DNA of 64,000 nt from JANSWY01 sp965228955 (GCA_965228955.1 OZ245848.1:2356001-2420000); one strand, 5' to 3'. Counted from the stretch's first letter, positions 1 through 9,456 are shown. Notes: generated by a model not told the origin, from the sequence alone. Numbers and translations are program-made.

Positions 1-5
1 TAATT

Positions 6-1703
6 ATGATAAGAGTTCTTCTAATAGCCGCTGTTGGAACACTACTAGCATGTGGAAAACCCGAGTATGAAATTGGACAACCATCTGAAGATATAAGAAT
101 TAATCAAATAGGATATTATCCAAATTCACCGAAACAGTTTGTTGTAAACACAAAGAACTCTTTGGAGTCATTCAAGATAGTAGATTTTAAAACAAAGGAA
201 TCTGTTTACGAAGGTCAGCTTTCAGCAATTAAAGATTGGACATTAGCTGGTGAAACTGTTCAAGTAGGTGATTTTTCTGAATTAAATATCAGTGGCGAGT
301 ATGTTGTACTTATTGAATCTCTAGGTAACTCTTACACTTTTAAAATAGAAGACAATTTATACAACGATGCGTTCAAGGCATCTATCAAAGCATTATATTA
401 TCACAGAGCCAGTACTTCGCTAGATGAAACTCATGCTGGTCAATGGAATCGGGCCGAGGGACACCCCGATGATAGCGTCATGTTTCACCCTTCCAGTGGA
501 AAAGTAGGAGTTACTGCTTCTCCAGGTGGGTGGTATGATGCAGGGGATTATGGGAAGTACGTGGTGAATGGAGCTTATCCATTAGGACAATTACTTTCAC
601 TTTATGAACAATACCCTGGTGTCCTTGGAGACAATTCCTTAAACATTCCAGAGAGCGGAAACGAAATCAGTGATTATCTGGATGAACTCAAATACGAGAT
701 GGACTGGCTGTTGACCATGCAAGATGATGATGGTGGAGTGTTTTTCAAGCTTACAACGAAAGGGTTTGAAGGTATGATATTACCAGAGTTTGCAGTGAAA
801 CCGAGATACATCATAGGTAAAGCAACCGCACCAACTTTAGATGTTGCGGCTGTAAGTGCGAAAATGGCTAGAGTAGGAGCTGAAACTTTTGGTGCTGAGT
901 ACAAAGAGAATTTATTGTTGGCAGCAAAGAATGCCTGGAATTGGGCAATCAAAAACCCCAATGTTGTTTATAAAAACCCTGAAGACATAAGAACTGGTGA
1001 ATATGGAGATGCCAACCTTACTCAAGAATTCTATTGGGCAGCAGCAGAGTTATATCTGGCCACTGAAGAAGAACTGTACAAAGAATATTTATTGGAAAAT
1101 CCAATAAGCTTTGAATTCAAACCTGGCGAAAGTTGGGCTAACCATATGCATTATTTAGCAGCTTTTTCTTTGTTGGATAGTGAACAAGACTGGATTGCAC
1201 CCCTGAAGAGTGAATTGTTAAAGTCAGCGGACCAGCTAGTTTCAGTGATGGGCAACAATGATTACAACCAACCGATCCAGGACTTTCAGTGGGGTTCAAA
1301 TAGTGATGTGCTGAATACAGCAATGATATTATGTAATGCCTATCGATTTACTGGAGAAAAGAAATACTTGAGTTCAGCCACAGTAATTATGGATTATATT
1401 TTTGGAAAAAACGCTAATGGTTATAGTTATGTAACCGGTTATGGTTCAAAAACGCCGATGTTTATCCATCATCGTCCTAGTGCTGGAGATGAAATTGATG
1501 ACCCTGTTCCTGGTTTTGTCTCAGGAGGTCCTAATAGTAGACTACATGACGCCTTCCAGGTAAATTACCCTGATAGTGTGGCACCCATGAAAGCCTGGAT
1601 GGATGTAGAACCAAGTTTTGCCAGTAACGAAGTATGTCTTAACTGGAATGCTCCATTGACATATGTTTTAGGCTTTTTAGAAAAAGAAGCTAACAACCTC
1701 TAA
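6..1703 (+). CDS. GH9 endoglucanase (cellulase), lipoprotein
   Basis: A glycoside hydrolase family 9 beta-1,4-glucanase of 565 aa that should cut cellulose or mixed glucans outside the inner membrane. The first 16 residues are a lipoprotein signal ending in LLAC (Cys16 lipidated). Residues ~28-115 look like the Ig-like domain that precedes many GH9 enzymes (CelD_N type), and ~120-560 form the catalytic barrel. Visible catalytic features are the DAGD motif at ~178-181 (catalytic base), the HHRPS histidine near 487 and the Glu of SNEVCLNW near 542 (acid). No carbohydrate-binding module or T9SS tail is present. It leads an operon with the symporter (19 bp gap) and GH1 gene, so it probably feeds cellobiose or short oligomers to them. 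Only five bases precede the start, so its promoter is outside the window. Confidence 0.93.
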   Translation: MIRVLLIAAVGTLLACGKPEYEIGQPSEDIRINQIGYYPNSPKQFVVNTKNSLESFKIVDFKTKESVYEGQLSAIKDWTLAGETVQVGDFSELNISGEYVVLIESLGNSYTFKIEDNLYNDAFKASIKALYYHRASTSLDETHAGQWNRAEGHPDDSVMFHPSSGKVGVTASPGGWYDAGDYGKYVVNGAYPLGQLLSLYEQYPGVLGDNSLNIPESGNEISDYLDELKYEMDWLLTMQDDDGGVFFKLTTKGFEGMILPEFAVKPRYIIGKATAPTLDVAAVSAKMARVGAETFGAEYKENLLLAAKNAWNWAIKNPNVVYKNPEDIRTGEYGDANLTQEFYWAAAELYLATEEELYKEYLLENPISFEFKPGESWANHMHYLAAFSLLDSEQDWIAPLKSELLKSADQLVSVMGNNDYNQPIQDFQWGSNSDVLNTAMILCNAYRFTGEKKYLSSATVIMDYIFGKNANGYSYVTGYGSKTPMFIHHRPSAGDEIDDPVPGFVSGGPNSRLHDAFQVNYPDSVAPMKAWMDVEPSFASNEVCLNWNAPLTYVLGFLEKEANNL

Positions 1704-1722
1704 TCCACAAATATTAATTGCC

Positions 1723-3072
1723 ATGAGCGAAAAAATAAGTCTAAAAGAGAAAGTAGGGTATGCACTGGGAGATACCGCTGCTAATATTGCATGGAGAACT
1801 CTCACTACTTTTCTATTAATCTTTTATACAGATGTGTTTGGGATATCTGCAGCCGCTGCTGGTGTATTATTGCTAATTACCAGAATGTCTGACGGAGTGA
1901 CTGATATCATCATGGGTATGATAGGGGATAGAACGAATACAAAAAACGGTAAATTCAGACCCTGGATACTTTGGACAGCAGTACCTTTAGGTGTAATTCT
2001 CGCTCTGACTTTCACAACTCCAGATTTTGGACCTACGGGGAAACTAGTTTATGCCTACATTACCTACATCCTCCTGACTTTGATTTATACTGCCAGTAAT
2101 GTCCCATATTCAGCTTTAATGGGAGTAATGACAAGCGATGAATCTCAAAGGACAAGTCTGTCATCATTCAGGTTTGCTGGTGCATATTTTGGAGGGATTT
2201 TAACTCAGGGTTTGTTGATTTACCTGGTTTTATACCTTGGTGGTGGAGATGAAAATAAGGGATATCAATATGCTATTTATTTGCTGTCTGCAGTACTTGC
2301 AGGCTTTTTGATCATTACTTACTTCACAACCAAGGAGAGAGTAAAACCAAAGAAAGAATCGGGTGGGAATATTTGGCAAGATCTTTCTGACCTGTTGAAG
2401 AATAAGCCTTGGTTGATTCTATTAGTTGTGGGATTCATGTTCGTGACATACAACTCGATCAAGCAAGGAATTACAGTGATCTACTTTAAGAGGTACCTTA
2501 ATTTTGAGACAATGGCAGCTTCCTATATGGTAGTATTGTTGGTAGTCTCAATGGTAGCTGCCTTGGTAACAACACCACTTTCGGATTACTTTGGTAAGAA
2601 GCGTCTTTTCATTTATGTAATGGCATTTTCAGCTGTTACAAATGCTATGCTATACATAGCTCAACCAGGAGATTATACATTGATATTTGTTCTGGGTTCT
2701 TTATCTGAGTTTGGTGCGGGAATTATGCCAGTCTTATTTTTCAGTATGCTGGGAGATGCAGCAGATTATTCAGAAATTAAAAATGGAAGAAGAGCCACAG
2801 GTCTTGTCTTTTCAGCAGGAACCTTCGCAATGAAATTCGGTGGCGGAGCGGCAGGTGCAATAACAGGATTTTTACTTTCCAGTTACGGCTATGACGGTAT
2901 GGACGAAACTACCATAACAGGAGCAATTCCGGCCATTAAAATGTTGATGAGTTGGATTCCTGCTTTGATAGCAATACCAACAATTGGATTCTTAATAGCT
3001 TACCCTCTTTCAACAAATAAACTTGAGAGCGTAAACACAGAACTAGAAAAACTTAAGGTTTCACATACATAA
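1723..3072 (+). CDS. GPH-family sugar:cation symporter (MFS)
   Basis: An inner-membrane transporter of 449 aa with about twelve hydrophobic segments, of the glycoside-pentoside-hexuronide:cation symporter family (MelB/XynP-like). The N-terminus has the typical family start (KEKVGYALGDTAANIAWRT), and the loop near 65-80 carries the GxxxDRTNTKNGKFRPW motif characteristic of GPH proteins. It lies between GH9 and GH1 genes (12 bp before the GH1 start), so its likely substrate is cellobiose or a short beta-glucoside imported with Na+ or H+. The substrate is inferred from context and not visible in the sequence. No frame damage is seen. Confidence 0.92.
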   Translation: MSEKISLKEKVGYALGDTAANIAWRTLTTFLLIFYTDVFGISAAAAGVLLLITRMSDGVTDIIMGMIGDRTNTKNGKFRPWILWTAVPLGVILALTFTTPDFGPTGKLVYAYITYILLTLIYTASNVPYSALMGVMTSDESQRTSLSSFRFAGAYFGGILTQGLLIYLVLYLGGGDENKGYQYAIYLLSAVLAGFLIITYFTTKERVKPKKESGGNIWQDLSDLLKNKPWLILLVVGFMFVTYNSIKQGITVIYFKRYLNFETMAASYMVVLLVVSMVAALVTTPLSDYFGKKRLFIYVMAFSAVTNAMLYIAQPGDYTLIFVLGSLSEFGAGIMPVLFFSMLGDAADYSEIKNGRRATGLVFSAGTFAMKFGGGAAGAITGFLLSSYGYDGMDETTITGAIPAIKMLMSWIPALIAIPTIGFLIAYPLSTNKLESVNTELEKLKVSHT

Positions 3073-3084
3073 AGAGATTACTAC

Positions 3085-4488
3085 ATGACAAAATTTCCAG
3101 AAGGATTTGTTTGGGGATCAGCTACTTCCTCATATCAAATAGAGGGGGCGCATAATTTAGATGGGAAAGGACCTTCTATTTGGGACGCGTTTTGCACAAT
3201 TCCTAATAGGGTTGCAAATGGAGATAATGGTAATATAGCAATAGATCATTACCACAAATACAAAGAAGATGTCGCACTTATCAAATCTCAGGGATTTGGT
3301 GCCTACCGATTCTCTATTTCCTGGCCAAGAATAATGCCGGAGGGTAGAGGAAAAGTTAATGAAGCTGGAATTAAGTTTTATTCAGATTTAATTGATGAGT
3401 TACTTGCAAATGGAATTACTCCGTGGATCACATTGTATCACTGGGATCTTCCATTGGCCTTGCAAAGCGAAAATGACGGATGGCTGAACCCAAGTATTGC
3501 AGATGACTTTGAAGCTTATGCAAAAGTCTGTTTTGAAAGATTCGGTGACAGAGTTAAGCATTGGATTACATTGAATGAACCTTGGGTTGTATCGATTCTT
3601 GGGTATGGACAAGGAGTTTTTGCACCAGGGAGAGTATCTAACTCAGAGCCGTATCAAGCAGCACATAATCTCATATTGGCACATGCTAAGGCCTACAGAT
3701 TATATCAATCTGAATTTAGTCATCAGGGAGGAACAGTAGGGATAACTAATAACTGCGATTGGAGAGAACCTCTAACAGATAAACAAGAAGATAAAGATGC
3801 CGCTGAAAGAGCATTGTTGTTTTTCCTTGGTTGGTTTGCTGATCCGGTTTACTTCGGTGATTATCCTAAGGTAATGAAGGATAGGCTGGGAGAGAGACTC
3901 CCTGTATTTACTGATGAAGAAAGGGAATTAATTAAAGGAAGCACTGATTTCTTTGGGTTAAATCATTATACAACCATGTTTGCTGAAGATTCACATGGTA
4001 AACTGGTGAAAGGAAGTGTATACGGCAATGGTGGGCTCTCGGAAGATCAGGATGTAAATCTATCACAGGATTATACATGGGAATTAACCAGCATGAATTG
4101 GGCCGTGGTGCCTTGGGGCTGTAGAAAACTTCTGGAATGGATTCACAACAGATATAATGGTGCAGATATTTATATTACTGAGAATGGATTTGCTTGTAAT
4201 GATGAAATAGTGGATGGTAAAGTTGATGATCCATACAGGATTAAATTCTATAAATCATACTTACAAGCCTGCAATGAGGCTATTGAAAATGGAGTGAATC
4301 TGAAAGGGTATTTCGCCTGGAGTTTATTTGATAACTTCGAATGGGCTTCAGGATATAGACCCAGGTTTGGATTGAATTTCATTAATTATGAGACTTTAGA
4401 AAGAATTCCTAAATCTTCTGCATTGTGGTTTAAGGAGGTTACTTCGAATAATGGATGGGAGGTAGAGAAGCACGAGGAATTAGCCTGA
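3085..4488 (+). CDS. GH1 beta-glucosidase, cytoplasmic
   Basis: A family 1 glycoside hydrolase of 467 aa, the usual length for a bacterial beta-glucosidase. It starts directly with the family signature (FPEGFVWGSATSSYQIEGA) and has no signal peptide, so it acts in the cytoplasm on sugars brought in by the upstream symporter. The acid/base Glu is in TLNEPW (~165) and the nucleophile Glu in YITENG (~366). Both are intact, as is the C-terminal GYFAWSLFDNFEWASGY sugar-binding stretch. It is the last gene of the GH9-symporter-GH1 operon and a terminator-like hairpin follows within 40 bp. Beta-glucosidase/cellobiase is the best call; beta-galactosidase or beta-fucosidase side activity cannot be excluded. 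Confidence 0.95.
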   Translation: MTKFPEGFVWGSATSSYQIEGAHNLDGKGPSIWDAFCTIPNRVANGDNGNIAIDHYHKYKEDVALIKSQGFGAYRFSISWPRIMPEGRGKVNEAGIKFYSDLIDELLANGITPWITLYHWDLPLALQSENDGWLNPSIADDFEAYAKVCFERFGDRVKHWITLNEPWVVSILGYGQGVFAPGRVSNSEPYQAAHNLILAHAKAYRLYQSEFSHQGGTVGITNNCDWREPLTDKQEDKDAAERALLFFLGWFADPVYFGDYPKVMKDRLGERLPVFTDEERELIKGSTDFFGLNHYTTMFAEDSHGKLVKGSVYGNGGLSEDQDVNLSQDYTWELTSMNWAVVPWGCRKLLEWIHNRYNGADIYITENGFACNDEIVDGKVDDPYRIKFYKSYLQACNEAIENGVNLKGYFAWSLFDNFEWASGYRPRFGLNFINYETLERIPKSSALWFKEVTSNNGWEVEKHEELA

Positions 4489-4523
4489 TAAGCTTTAAAA
4501 ACTGATAATAATCATATTTTATA

Positions 4524-4571
4524 CCCGTGATACATTGTACTTTATCGTATGCGTATCACGGGATTTTTTTT
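4524..4571 (+). terminator. Terminator-like hairpin overlapping the next gene's start
   Basis: A perfect 10-bp inverted repeat, CCCGTGATAC (4524-4533) and GTATCACGGG (4553-4562), with a 19-nt loop, then A and eight T (4564-4571). This is the form of an intrinsic terminator and fits the end of the GH9-symporter-GH1 operon. The ATG of the carbonic anhydrase gene (4549) lies at the end of the loop, and the right arm plus T-run encode the first residues of its signal peptide. The hairpin could therefore also control the downstream gene. Confidence 0.7.
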
Positions 4572-5313
4572 ATTCATTCTAACAACTGTCTTTTTGTGCA
4601 ATGGGATAAACTTACAAGCTCAGTCTCATGACTGGTCTTATTCAGGAGAATTTGGTCCGGAACATTGGTTTGAAATAGATCCAGAGTTCAGCAGTTGTAA
4701 TGGAAAGTCTCAGTCTCCAATTAATATCATTTCATCTAATTCTGAAGACACCAATGGCATAAGTTTAGAGTTTCATTATCACCCATTCTTTGTTGATTTA
4801 ATCAATAACGGTCACACACTTATTGAAAAGATTGATGAAGAGAAAGCATTGACTTTTGATGGCATTAGCTACTCTATGAAGCAATTTCATTTTCACACAC
4901 CATCTGAACATCAGATAGATGGTGAGAATTTTGCGATGGAAATCCATTTTGTACATCAAAGTGAATCTGGGAAATTTGCCGTAGTTGCTGTTTTGATTGA
5001 AGAAGGTGAACACAATAATCACTTCATCCAACATTTTATGAAATCTCTTCCTAGTCATGTGAATGAAGAACTGAAAGCTGACGAAAAAGCTGATCCTAAC
5101 GAGACTTTTCCCAAGCACCTTGATAAATTCTATTATTACTCCGGCTCATTTACCACTCCACCTTGTACTGAAGGAATAAACTGGATTGTCCTTGAAGAAC
5201 CAGTTGAAGCCACAAAAGAGCAGATTGATGCAATTCATGAAATCATCAAAGACGATAATAGACCAATCCAGGAGGTGAATGACAGAGTGGTGTTTCACTC
5301 AAGTAGTAATTAA
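4549..5313 (+). CDS. Alpha-carbonic anhydrase, secreted
   Basis: An alpha-class carbonic anhydrase (CO2 + H2O to bicarbonate + H+) of 254 aa, probably periplasmic. Residues 1-25 are a signal peptide (hydrophobic FFLFILTTVFLC, cleavage after LQAQ). The mature part begins with the family start HDWSYSGEFGPEHW and the SQSPINI motif. Zinc ligands are the histidines of QFHFHTPSEH and of MEIHFVHQ, and the late TTPPCTEGINWIVLEEP motif is intact. The start is well fixed: no other Met precedes the signal peptide, and an in-frame stop lies 21 bp upstream. The first codons overlap the terminator-like hairpin, so the gene needs its own promoter near 4500 or read-through from the glucan operon. A link to glucan use is not evident. 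Confidence 0.93.
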   Translation: MRITGFFLFILTTVFLCNGINLQAQSHDWSYSGEFGPEHWFEIDPEFSSCNGKSQSPINIISSNSEDTNGISLEFHYHPFFVDLINNGHTLIEKIDEEKALTFDGISYSMKQFHFHTPSEHQIDGENFAMEIHFVHQSESGKFAVVAVLIEEGEHNNHFIQHFMKSLPSHVNEELKADEKADPNETFPKHLDKFYYYSGSFTTPPCTEGINWIVLEEPVEATKEQIDAIHEIIKDDNRPIQEVNDRVVFHSSSN

Positions 5314-5388
5314 CACAATATTGAACGCTCCAAATTTCAGTTAGTCCAAAATTTGATTAAGTTGCTGCCGAAGTAACAATTAACTGGT

Positions 5389-6183
5389 ATGTCAAATTTT
5401 CTAGCTGAGCTAATAGGTACAATGATCCTGATAATTTTAGGGAACGGTGTAGTTGCAGGTGTGCTGCTGAAAGATAGTAAGGGAGAAGGTGGTGGTTGGA
5501 TTGTAATCACATTGGCATGGGGTCTCGCCGTTACTATGGCGATTTATGCTGTCGGATCAATTAGCGGAGCTCATATCAATCCTGCAGTAACAATAGGCTT
5601 AGCGAGTGTTGGTGATTTAGAATGGGCTAAAGTACCATATTATATTACAGGTCAGTTCGCTGGGGCTATTATTGGAGCTGCAATTGTTTGGTTGCATTAT
5701 TTGCCTCATTGGAGAAGGACAGAGGATCAAGGAGCTAAGTTGGCATGTTATGCTAATACCCCTGCAATAGACAGAACTTGGGCCAATTTATTGAGTGAAG
5801 TAATAGGAACCTTTGTGTTGCTTTTGGCTTTAATGTTTATTGGGGCCAATGAATTTTCTAAAGGATTAAATCCTTTAATTGTTGGTTTCCTGATCGTAGC
5901 AATTGGCCAGAGTCTCGGAGGGACCACAGGGTATGCTATTAACCCTGCAAGGGATCTGGGACCTAGAATTGCTCATTTCTTATTACCAATAGCTGGAAAA
6001 GGACCATCGGGGTGGAAATATAGTTGGATACCAGTAGCTGGACCAGTTGTTGGTGGAACATATGGAGCACTATTCTACCAAGCAGTATTCAAAGAAAACC
6101 TTTCAACACTATTTTGGGTCTTCAGCGCAGTGGTCTTATCTATAATTATTCTTGCAGTCCTGGAGGAGCGTAAAAGCGATTAG
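5389..6183 (+). CDS. MIP-family channel, glycerol facilitator type
   Basis: An inner-membrane major intrinsic protein of 264 aa with six transmembrane helices. The two half-helix motifs are present as GAHINPAVTIG (~65) and GYAINPARDLGPR (~185). The Asp directly after NPAR is typical of glycerol facilitators (GlpF) rather than strict water channels, so it probably passes glycerol and other small polyols. No glycerol kinase or dehydrogenase lies next to it. It follows the carbonic anhydrase gene by 75 bp. Its last four bases overlap the 3' end of the gene on the opposite strand. Confidence 0.9.
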   Translation: MSNFLAELIGTMILIILGNGVVAGVLLKDSKGEGGGWIVITLAWGLAVTMAIYAVGSISGAHINPAVTIGLASVGDLEWAKVPYYITGQFAGAIIGAAIVWLHYLPHWRRTEDQGAKLACYANTPAIDRTWANLLSEVIGTFVLLLALMFIGANEFSKGLNPLIVGFLIVAIGQSLGGTTGYAINPARDLGPRIAHFLLPIAGKGPSGWKYSWIPVAGPVVGGTYGALFYQAVFKENLSTLFWVFSAVVLSIIILAVLEERKSD

Positions 6184-6683
6184 TCCTCCTTCAAGACAAA
6201 TTGAGTTTTGAGATAAACCTGACTTTGCTTGCCATCAACCCAATTGCCTACAGAGTAGTCATAGGTTTTTTCATCAACGTACTTCCAGACGTCAGAGATT
6301 ACTGAACCACCATATTCGTATACATAAATAACACTGTTATCCTGAAATAGAATTTCACCAGTAGTAGTTCCACCAAAAACATCAAATTCCCAGAAGAGGT
6401 ACTTTCCAGACTCTTTATCAAACTTTCGGATGCCGTGGTTTCTATCTCCAAATTCTGTAGCGTCCTGGTTGATAAATCCTTTTGATTTTGCTATGACTAT
6501 TTGTTTGCCCAAACCGTATGAATAGCTCATTTCTTGTTTGAACTTGCTACCATCACCCCAGGTTCCTTCGGCTACCCAGGTTTTGTTTATGAGGTTATCA
6601 AACTTATTTAGGGGATTGTCTTGAGCAGAAGCAAGGCAACTGATAAATACAAACAGAGTGCTACAAATTAGGGTTCTAATCAT
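6180..6683 (-). CDS. Secreted protein of unknown function
   Basis: A 167-aa protein with a clear signal peptide (hydrophobic residues 4-18, cleavage after ASAQ). The mature part begins with a KTWVAEGTWGDGSKFKQE stretch and continues as alternating beta-type segments. It is reminiscent of small periplasmic lipocalin-like or DUF1579-type proteins seen in Bacteroidota, but I cannot assign a family with confidence. It ends inside the last codons of the channel gene (convergent 4-bp overlap). The TonB-dependent receptor gene lies 76 bp downstream on the same strand, so co-transcription is possible. Confidence 0.75.
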   Translation of the reverse strand: MIRTLICSTLFVFISCLASAQDNPLNKFDNLINKTWVAEGTWGDGSKFKQEMSYSYGLGKQIVIAKSKGFINQDATEFGDRNHGIRKFDKESGKYLFWEFDVFGGTTTGEILFQDNSVIYVYEYGGSVISDVWKYVDEKTYDYSVGNWVDGKQSQVYLKTQFVLKED

Positions 6684-6759
6684 CGTTATTATATTTTGAT
6701 GATCTAATTTAACTGTTTGTGAATTAGGTTACCTCACTTCGCTCTGAGAAAAACTGTTT

Positions 6760-9195
6760 TTAATTTCTTACCCGAGACTTTTCTTCATCAGAGCCTCCTT
6801 GTCTTTGTTTACGCCCTTTAACTTTGCTACCACCAAATGTTCTGGAGTAAGTTAATCTAAATACCCTGTTGTTGGTAGATTCCGGTTGGAATGCAACACG
6901 CGCACTTGATTGCCAGGCTTCTTCAGTTAATGCACCAATCTTTGATTTGATAGTCATTGACTTAAACAAGTCTGTAATAGCTAACTGTATAGTGCCTTGA
7001 TTGTTTTTAAGTTCTTTCTTTATACCAAGATTCAGCATGCCAAATCCTTCCAATCTAACGCTTCCATTGTAATGAGAACTATTATACCATCCAGAGAGCT
7101 CTACTGAGAAGTTTTTAGGTAGACTGAAGTTCTGATTTGCATATATATTATATGCAAAGTAAGTCTTATTGGCTGGACGAAGTGTGTGAGTCACTCTAAA
7201 ATCCCTTAATGAGAAAGTCCCACCAGTATTGATGTTCCACCACTTTGTGACCTGTATAGGAAGAAAGGTTTGAAACCCTAATGATCTTATATAATCCACA
7301 TTCTGAGGAGCGATTAGTACTAAATCACTTTCATCATTTTCCGTTATTTGATATCGGGCAATTGGATTGTTTTCATTGGTGAAGACTAATGAGAAATTCC
7401 TGGCCTGATTTTGAAAGGAGACCTTAAAGTTGTCTGATATTGCTGGTCTGAGTAATGGATTACCAGTAAAAACAGATAATGGATCATTATAAACTAAAAA
7501 GGACGCTAAATCATTATAATCTGGTCTTGTAATTCTTCTGTTGTATACAAATTGAATGGAATTGTAATTGGCTAATTTCCTTGTCAGAAATGCTGAGGGA
7601 AAGAACTTGCCAAAACTTCTGTCTGGTGTGTTGTCACCAAAGTCTCTGTCCCAGTATTCATATCTTGATCCTAGTGATAGTGATGTGAGAGAATCAAAAT
7701 TGATGTTAATTGTTGCGTAGGCAGCTGCTATATTTTCTTTTATCTCAAGTCGGGTCACGTTTCTGGAATCGGTAACCCATTCGCCTTCTGTCAGTCTTTC
7801 AATTTTAGCATTATTATTAGATTCAGAAACTGAGCCCTTGATTCCTGTTTCTAATTTTACATTGTCGCTAATAGATGTGTTGTAATCTAGTTTTGCTACA
7901 CCAATGTGAATAGTTGTGTTGCTTAAACCTCTGTTACCATTTGCATACAACTCATTATCAGGTTGTGTTTCATTGCCAACATTATCGCTGTAGATACTTT
8001 CAACCTCAGTGGGTGATTCATTATGGTAATTGATATAATCAACATCGAGGTTTAGACCTGATCCATTATTAAAAGATTTATCAATGAAAGCGGTAGCATT
8101 GAGATTATCTGTATTTCCATCACCGATTACGTTAATATCGGCTTGTAGAAATGATCCGTCTGCATAGTTATACTTTCCAAGGTTAAAGATGTTGTTGGAG
8201 AAATCATTTCTGTTGAACATAAGGCTGGTCCCGACTGTCATGGATTCAAATTCTGTTTCCATGCCAAGCATAGAATTATGACTCAGATTGCTCATCTCAG
8301 TATTATTAGTGAAATCAAATCTGGATTCTCCGCCAAGGGCTGGGACATCCGAACCACCTACACCTCGCCAATCAAAAAAACTATTGTCGTGATTGAAGCT
8401 ATATGAACCATAATAATTGGATCTGGCATTTCTATGATTGATATTAAAACTGGCCGCTTCTTTAGAACCATAACCATATCCTCCTGAAAGCGAAAATGAG
8501 CCATTAGTACCCTGGTCTTCACTTTTCTTTATGACTAGATTGATAATTCCTGCTGTACCGTCAGCATCATACTTTGCGGATGGATTTGTTAGTAGTTCAA
8601 CTTTTTCAAGATTATCTGCACTCATACCTTTCAAGAGATTGATCACTTCTGCTGGGGACATTCTTACAGGGCGTCCATTAATCATTACCAAGGTCCCACT
8701 TTGACCATTGAGAGAAAGACTATTGTTTCTTTGATCCAATACCACACCAGGTGATCGTTCGATTATCTGTAGAGCTGTACTTCCTTTGCTCATGATGCTA
8801 TTTTGAACATTTACGGTGGTACCTTCCATACTTTGTTCAATCACCATCCTTTCAGCCTTGACCTCAACACCATCCAGCATAACACTACTTTCTTTGATTG
8901 AAAAGTCTTCCAGTTTAATTGATGATCCAGAATAGGATAGAGGTTCCGAATACCAGTCTTCATATCCAATTAAGTTGGCTTGAATTATATATTGTCCATT
9001 TTCTATAGATTCGAATGAGTACTGACCGTTAGTATCACTGATTGTGCCTTGAGTCATCGTGGAGTCGCTTGCTGCTAAAAGTAGAATGTTAACAAATGGC
9101 ATTGACTGATTATTTTCATCTTTCACTTTCCCGGATATTTGAGAATAGGTTTCAACTGATAAAAAGATAAGCACAAGTAGTAAAGTCTTTTTCAT
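6760..9195 (-). CDS. TonB-dependent receptor-like outer membrane beta-barrel protein
   Basis: An outer-membrane protein of 811 aa. After a signal peptide (cleavage near TYSQ) comes a carboxypeptidase-regulatory-like beta-sandwich (ISGKVKDENNQSMPFVNI, ~20-105), a plug domain (~120-220, with VMINGRPVRMSP and the KVELLTNPSAKYDADGTAGI motif), and a long beta-barrel of the type-3 OMP family up to the end. The extreme C-terminus is basic (KVKGRKQRQGG) and lacks a terminal aromatic residue. There is no SusD partner, so it is not a standard glycan importer; siderophore, peptide or signalling ligands are possible. It is divergent from a LytS/LytTR pair, with direct repeats between them, which suggests control by that system. 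Confidence 0.88.
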   Translation of the reverse strand: MKKTLLLVLIFLSVETYSQISGKVKDENNQSMPFVNILLLAASDSTMTQGTISDTNGQYSFESIENGQYIIQANLIGYEDWYSEPLSYSGSSIKLEDFSIKESSVMLDGVEVKAERMVIEQSMEGTTVNVQNSIMSKGSTALQIIERSPGVVLDQRNNSLSLNGQSGTLVMINGRPVRMSPAEVINLLKGMSADNLEKVELLTNPSAKYDADGTAGIINLVIKKSEDQGTNGSFSLSGGYGYGSKEAASFNINHRNARSNYYGSYSFNHDNSFFDWRGVGGSDVPALGGESRFDFTNNTEMSNLSHNSMLGMETEFESMTVGTSLMFNRNDFSNNIFNLGKYNYADGSFLQADINVIGDGNTDNLNATAFIDKSFNNGSGLNLDVDYINYHNESPTEVESIYSDNVGNETQPDNELYANGNRGLSNTTIHIGVAKLDYNTSISDNVKLETGIKGSVSESNNNAKIERLTEGEWVTDSRNVTRLEIKENIAAAYATININFDSLTSLSLGSRYEYWDRDFGDNTPDRSFGKFFPSAFLTRKLANYNSIQFVYNRRITRPDYNDLASFLVYNDPLSVFTGNPLLRPAISDNFKVSFQNQARNFSLVFTNENNPIARYQITENDESDLVLIAPQNVDYIRSLGFQTFLPIQVTKWWNINTGGTFSLRDFRVTHTLRPANKTYFAYNIYANQNFSLPKNFSVELSGWYNSSHYNGSVRLEGFGMLNLGIKKELKNNQGTIQLAITDLFKSMTIKSKIGALTEEAWQSSARVAFQPESTNNRVFRLTYSRTFGGSKVKGRKQRQGGSDEEKSRVRN

Positions 9196-9361
9196 AATTT
9201 TAATAATTGAGTTTTGACCAAAGAAATCAATGAGAAAAGACTCTTATAAATGGGATTGATGTATCTACTCAATTACTTTATGAAATGCCTGAATGAACCC
9301 TATTTTCTTAATTTGGAGTCTTACATGTAATGAAAAATCCGATAATCCATGAAATTGTGCA

Positions 9362-9392
9362 TTTGATCAATTGAAGATGGACTTTGATCAAT
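9362..9392. promoter_or_regulatory. Paired direct repeats, candidate LytTR-regulator site
   Basis: TTTGATCAAT occurs at 9362-9371 and again, identical, at 9383-9392. The offset is 21 bp, two helical turns. LytTR-domain regulators bind direct repeats spaced in this way (established for AgrA/AlgR-type proteins). The site lies in the 261-bp region between the divergent TonB receptor and the LytS/LytTR genes, so it may serve both. The binding protein is an inference. Confidence 0.5.
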
Positions 9393-9456
9393 CAATCCAA
9401 ATAAAAGAAGAGTAATTGGCTAGAATTGTATACTACATCTATGTTAACTTACGTCT

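Noticed and set aside
5348..5400. AAAATTTGA and TCAAATTTT flanking the glycerol-channel start, like the two start-spanning hairpins
   Set aside because: Arms are only 9 bp, almost all A/T and partly self-complementary, with no T-run after them; chance is likely in this AT-rich DNA.
6760..9195. TonB receptor as a SusC component of a glycan locus
   Set aside because: No SusD gene is adjacent, and the layout is that of the type-3 outer-membrane barrel family rather than SusC.
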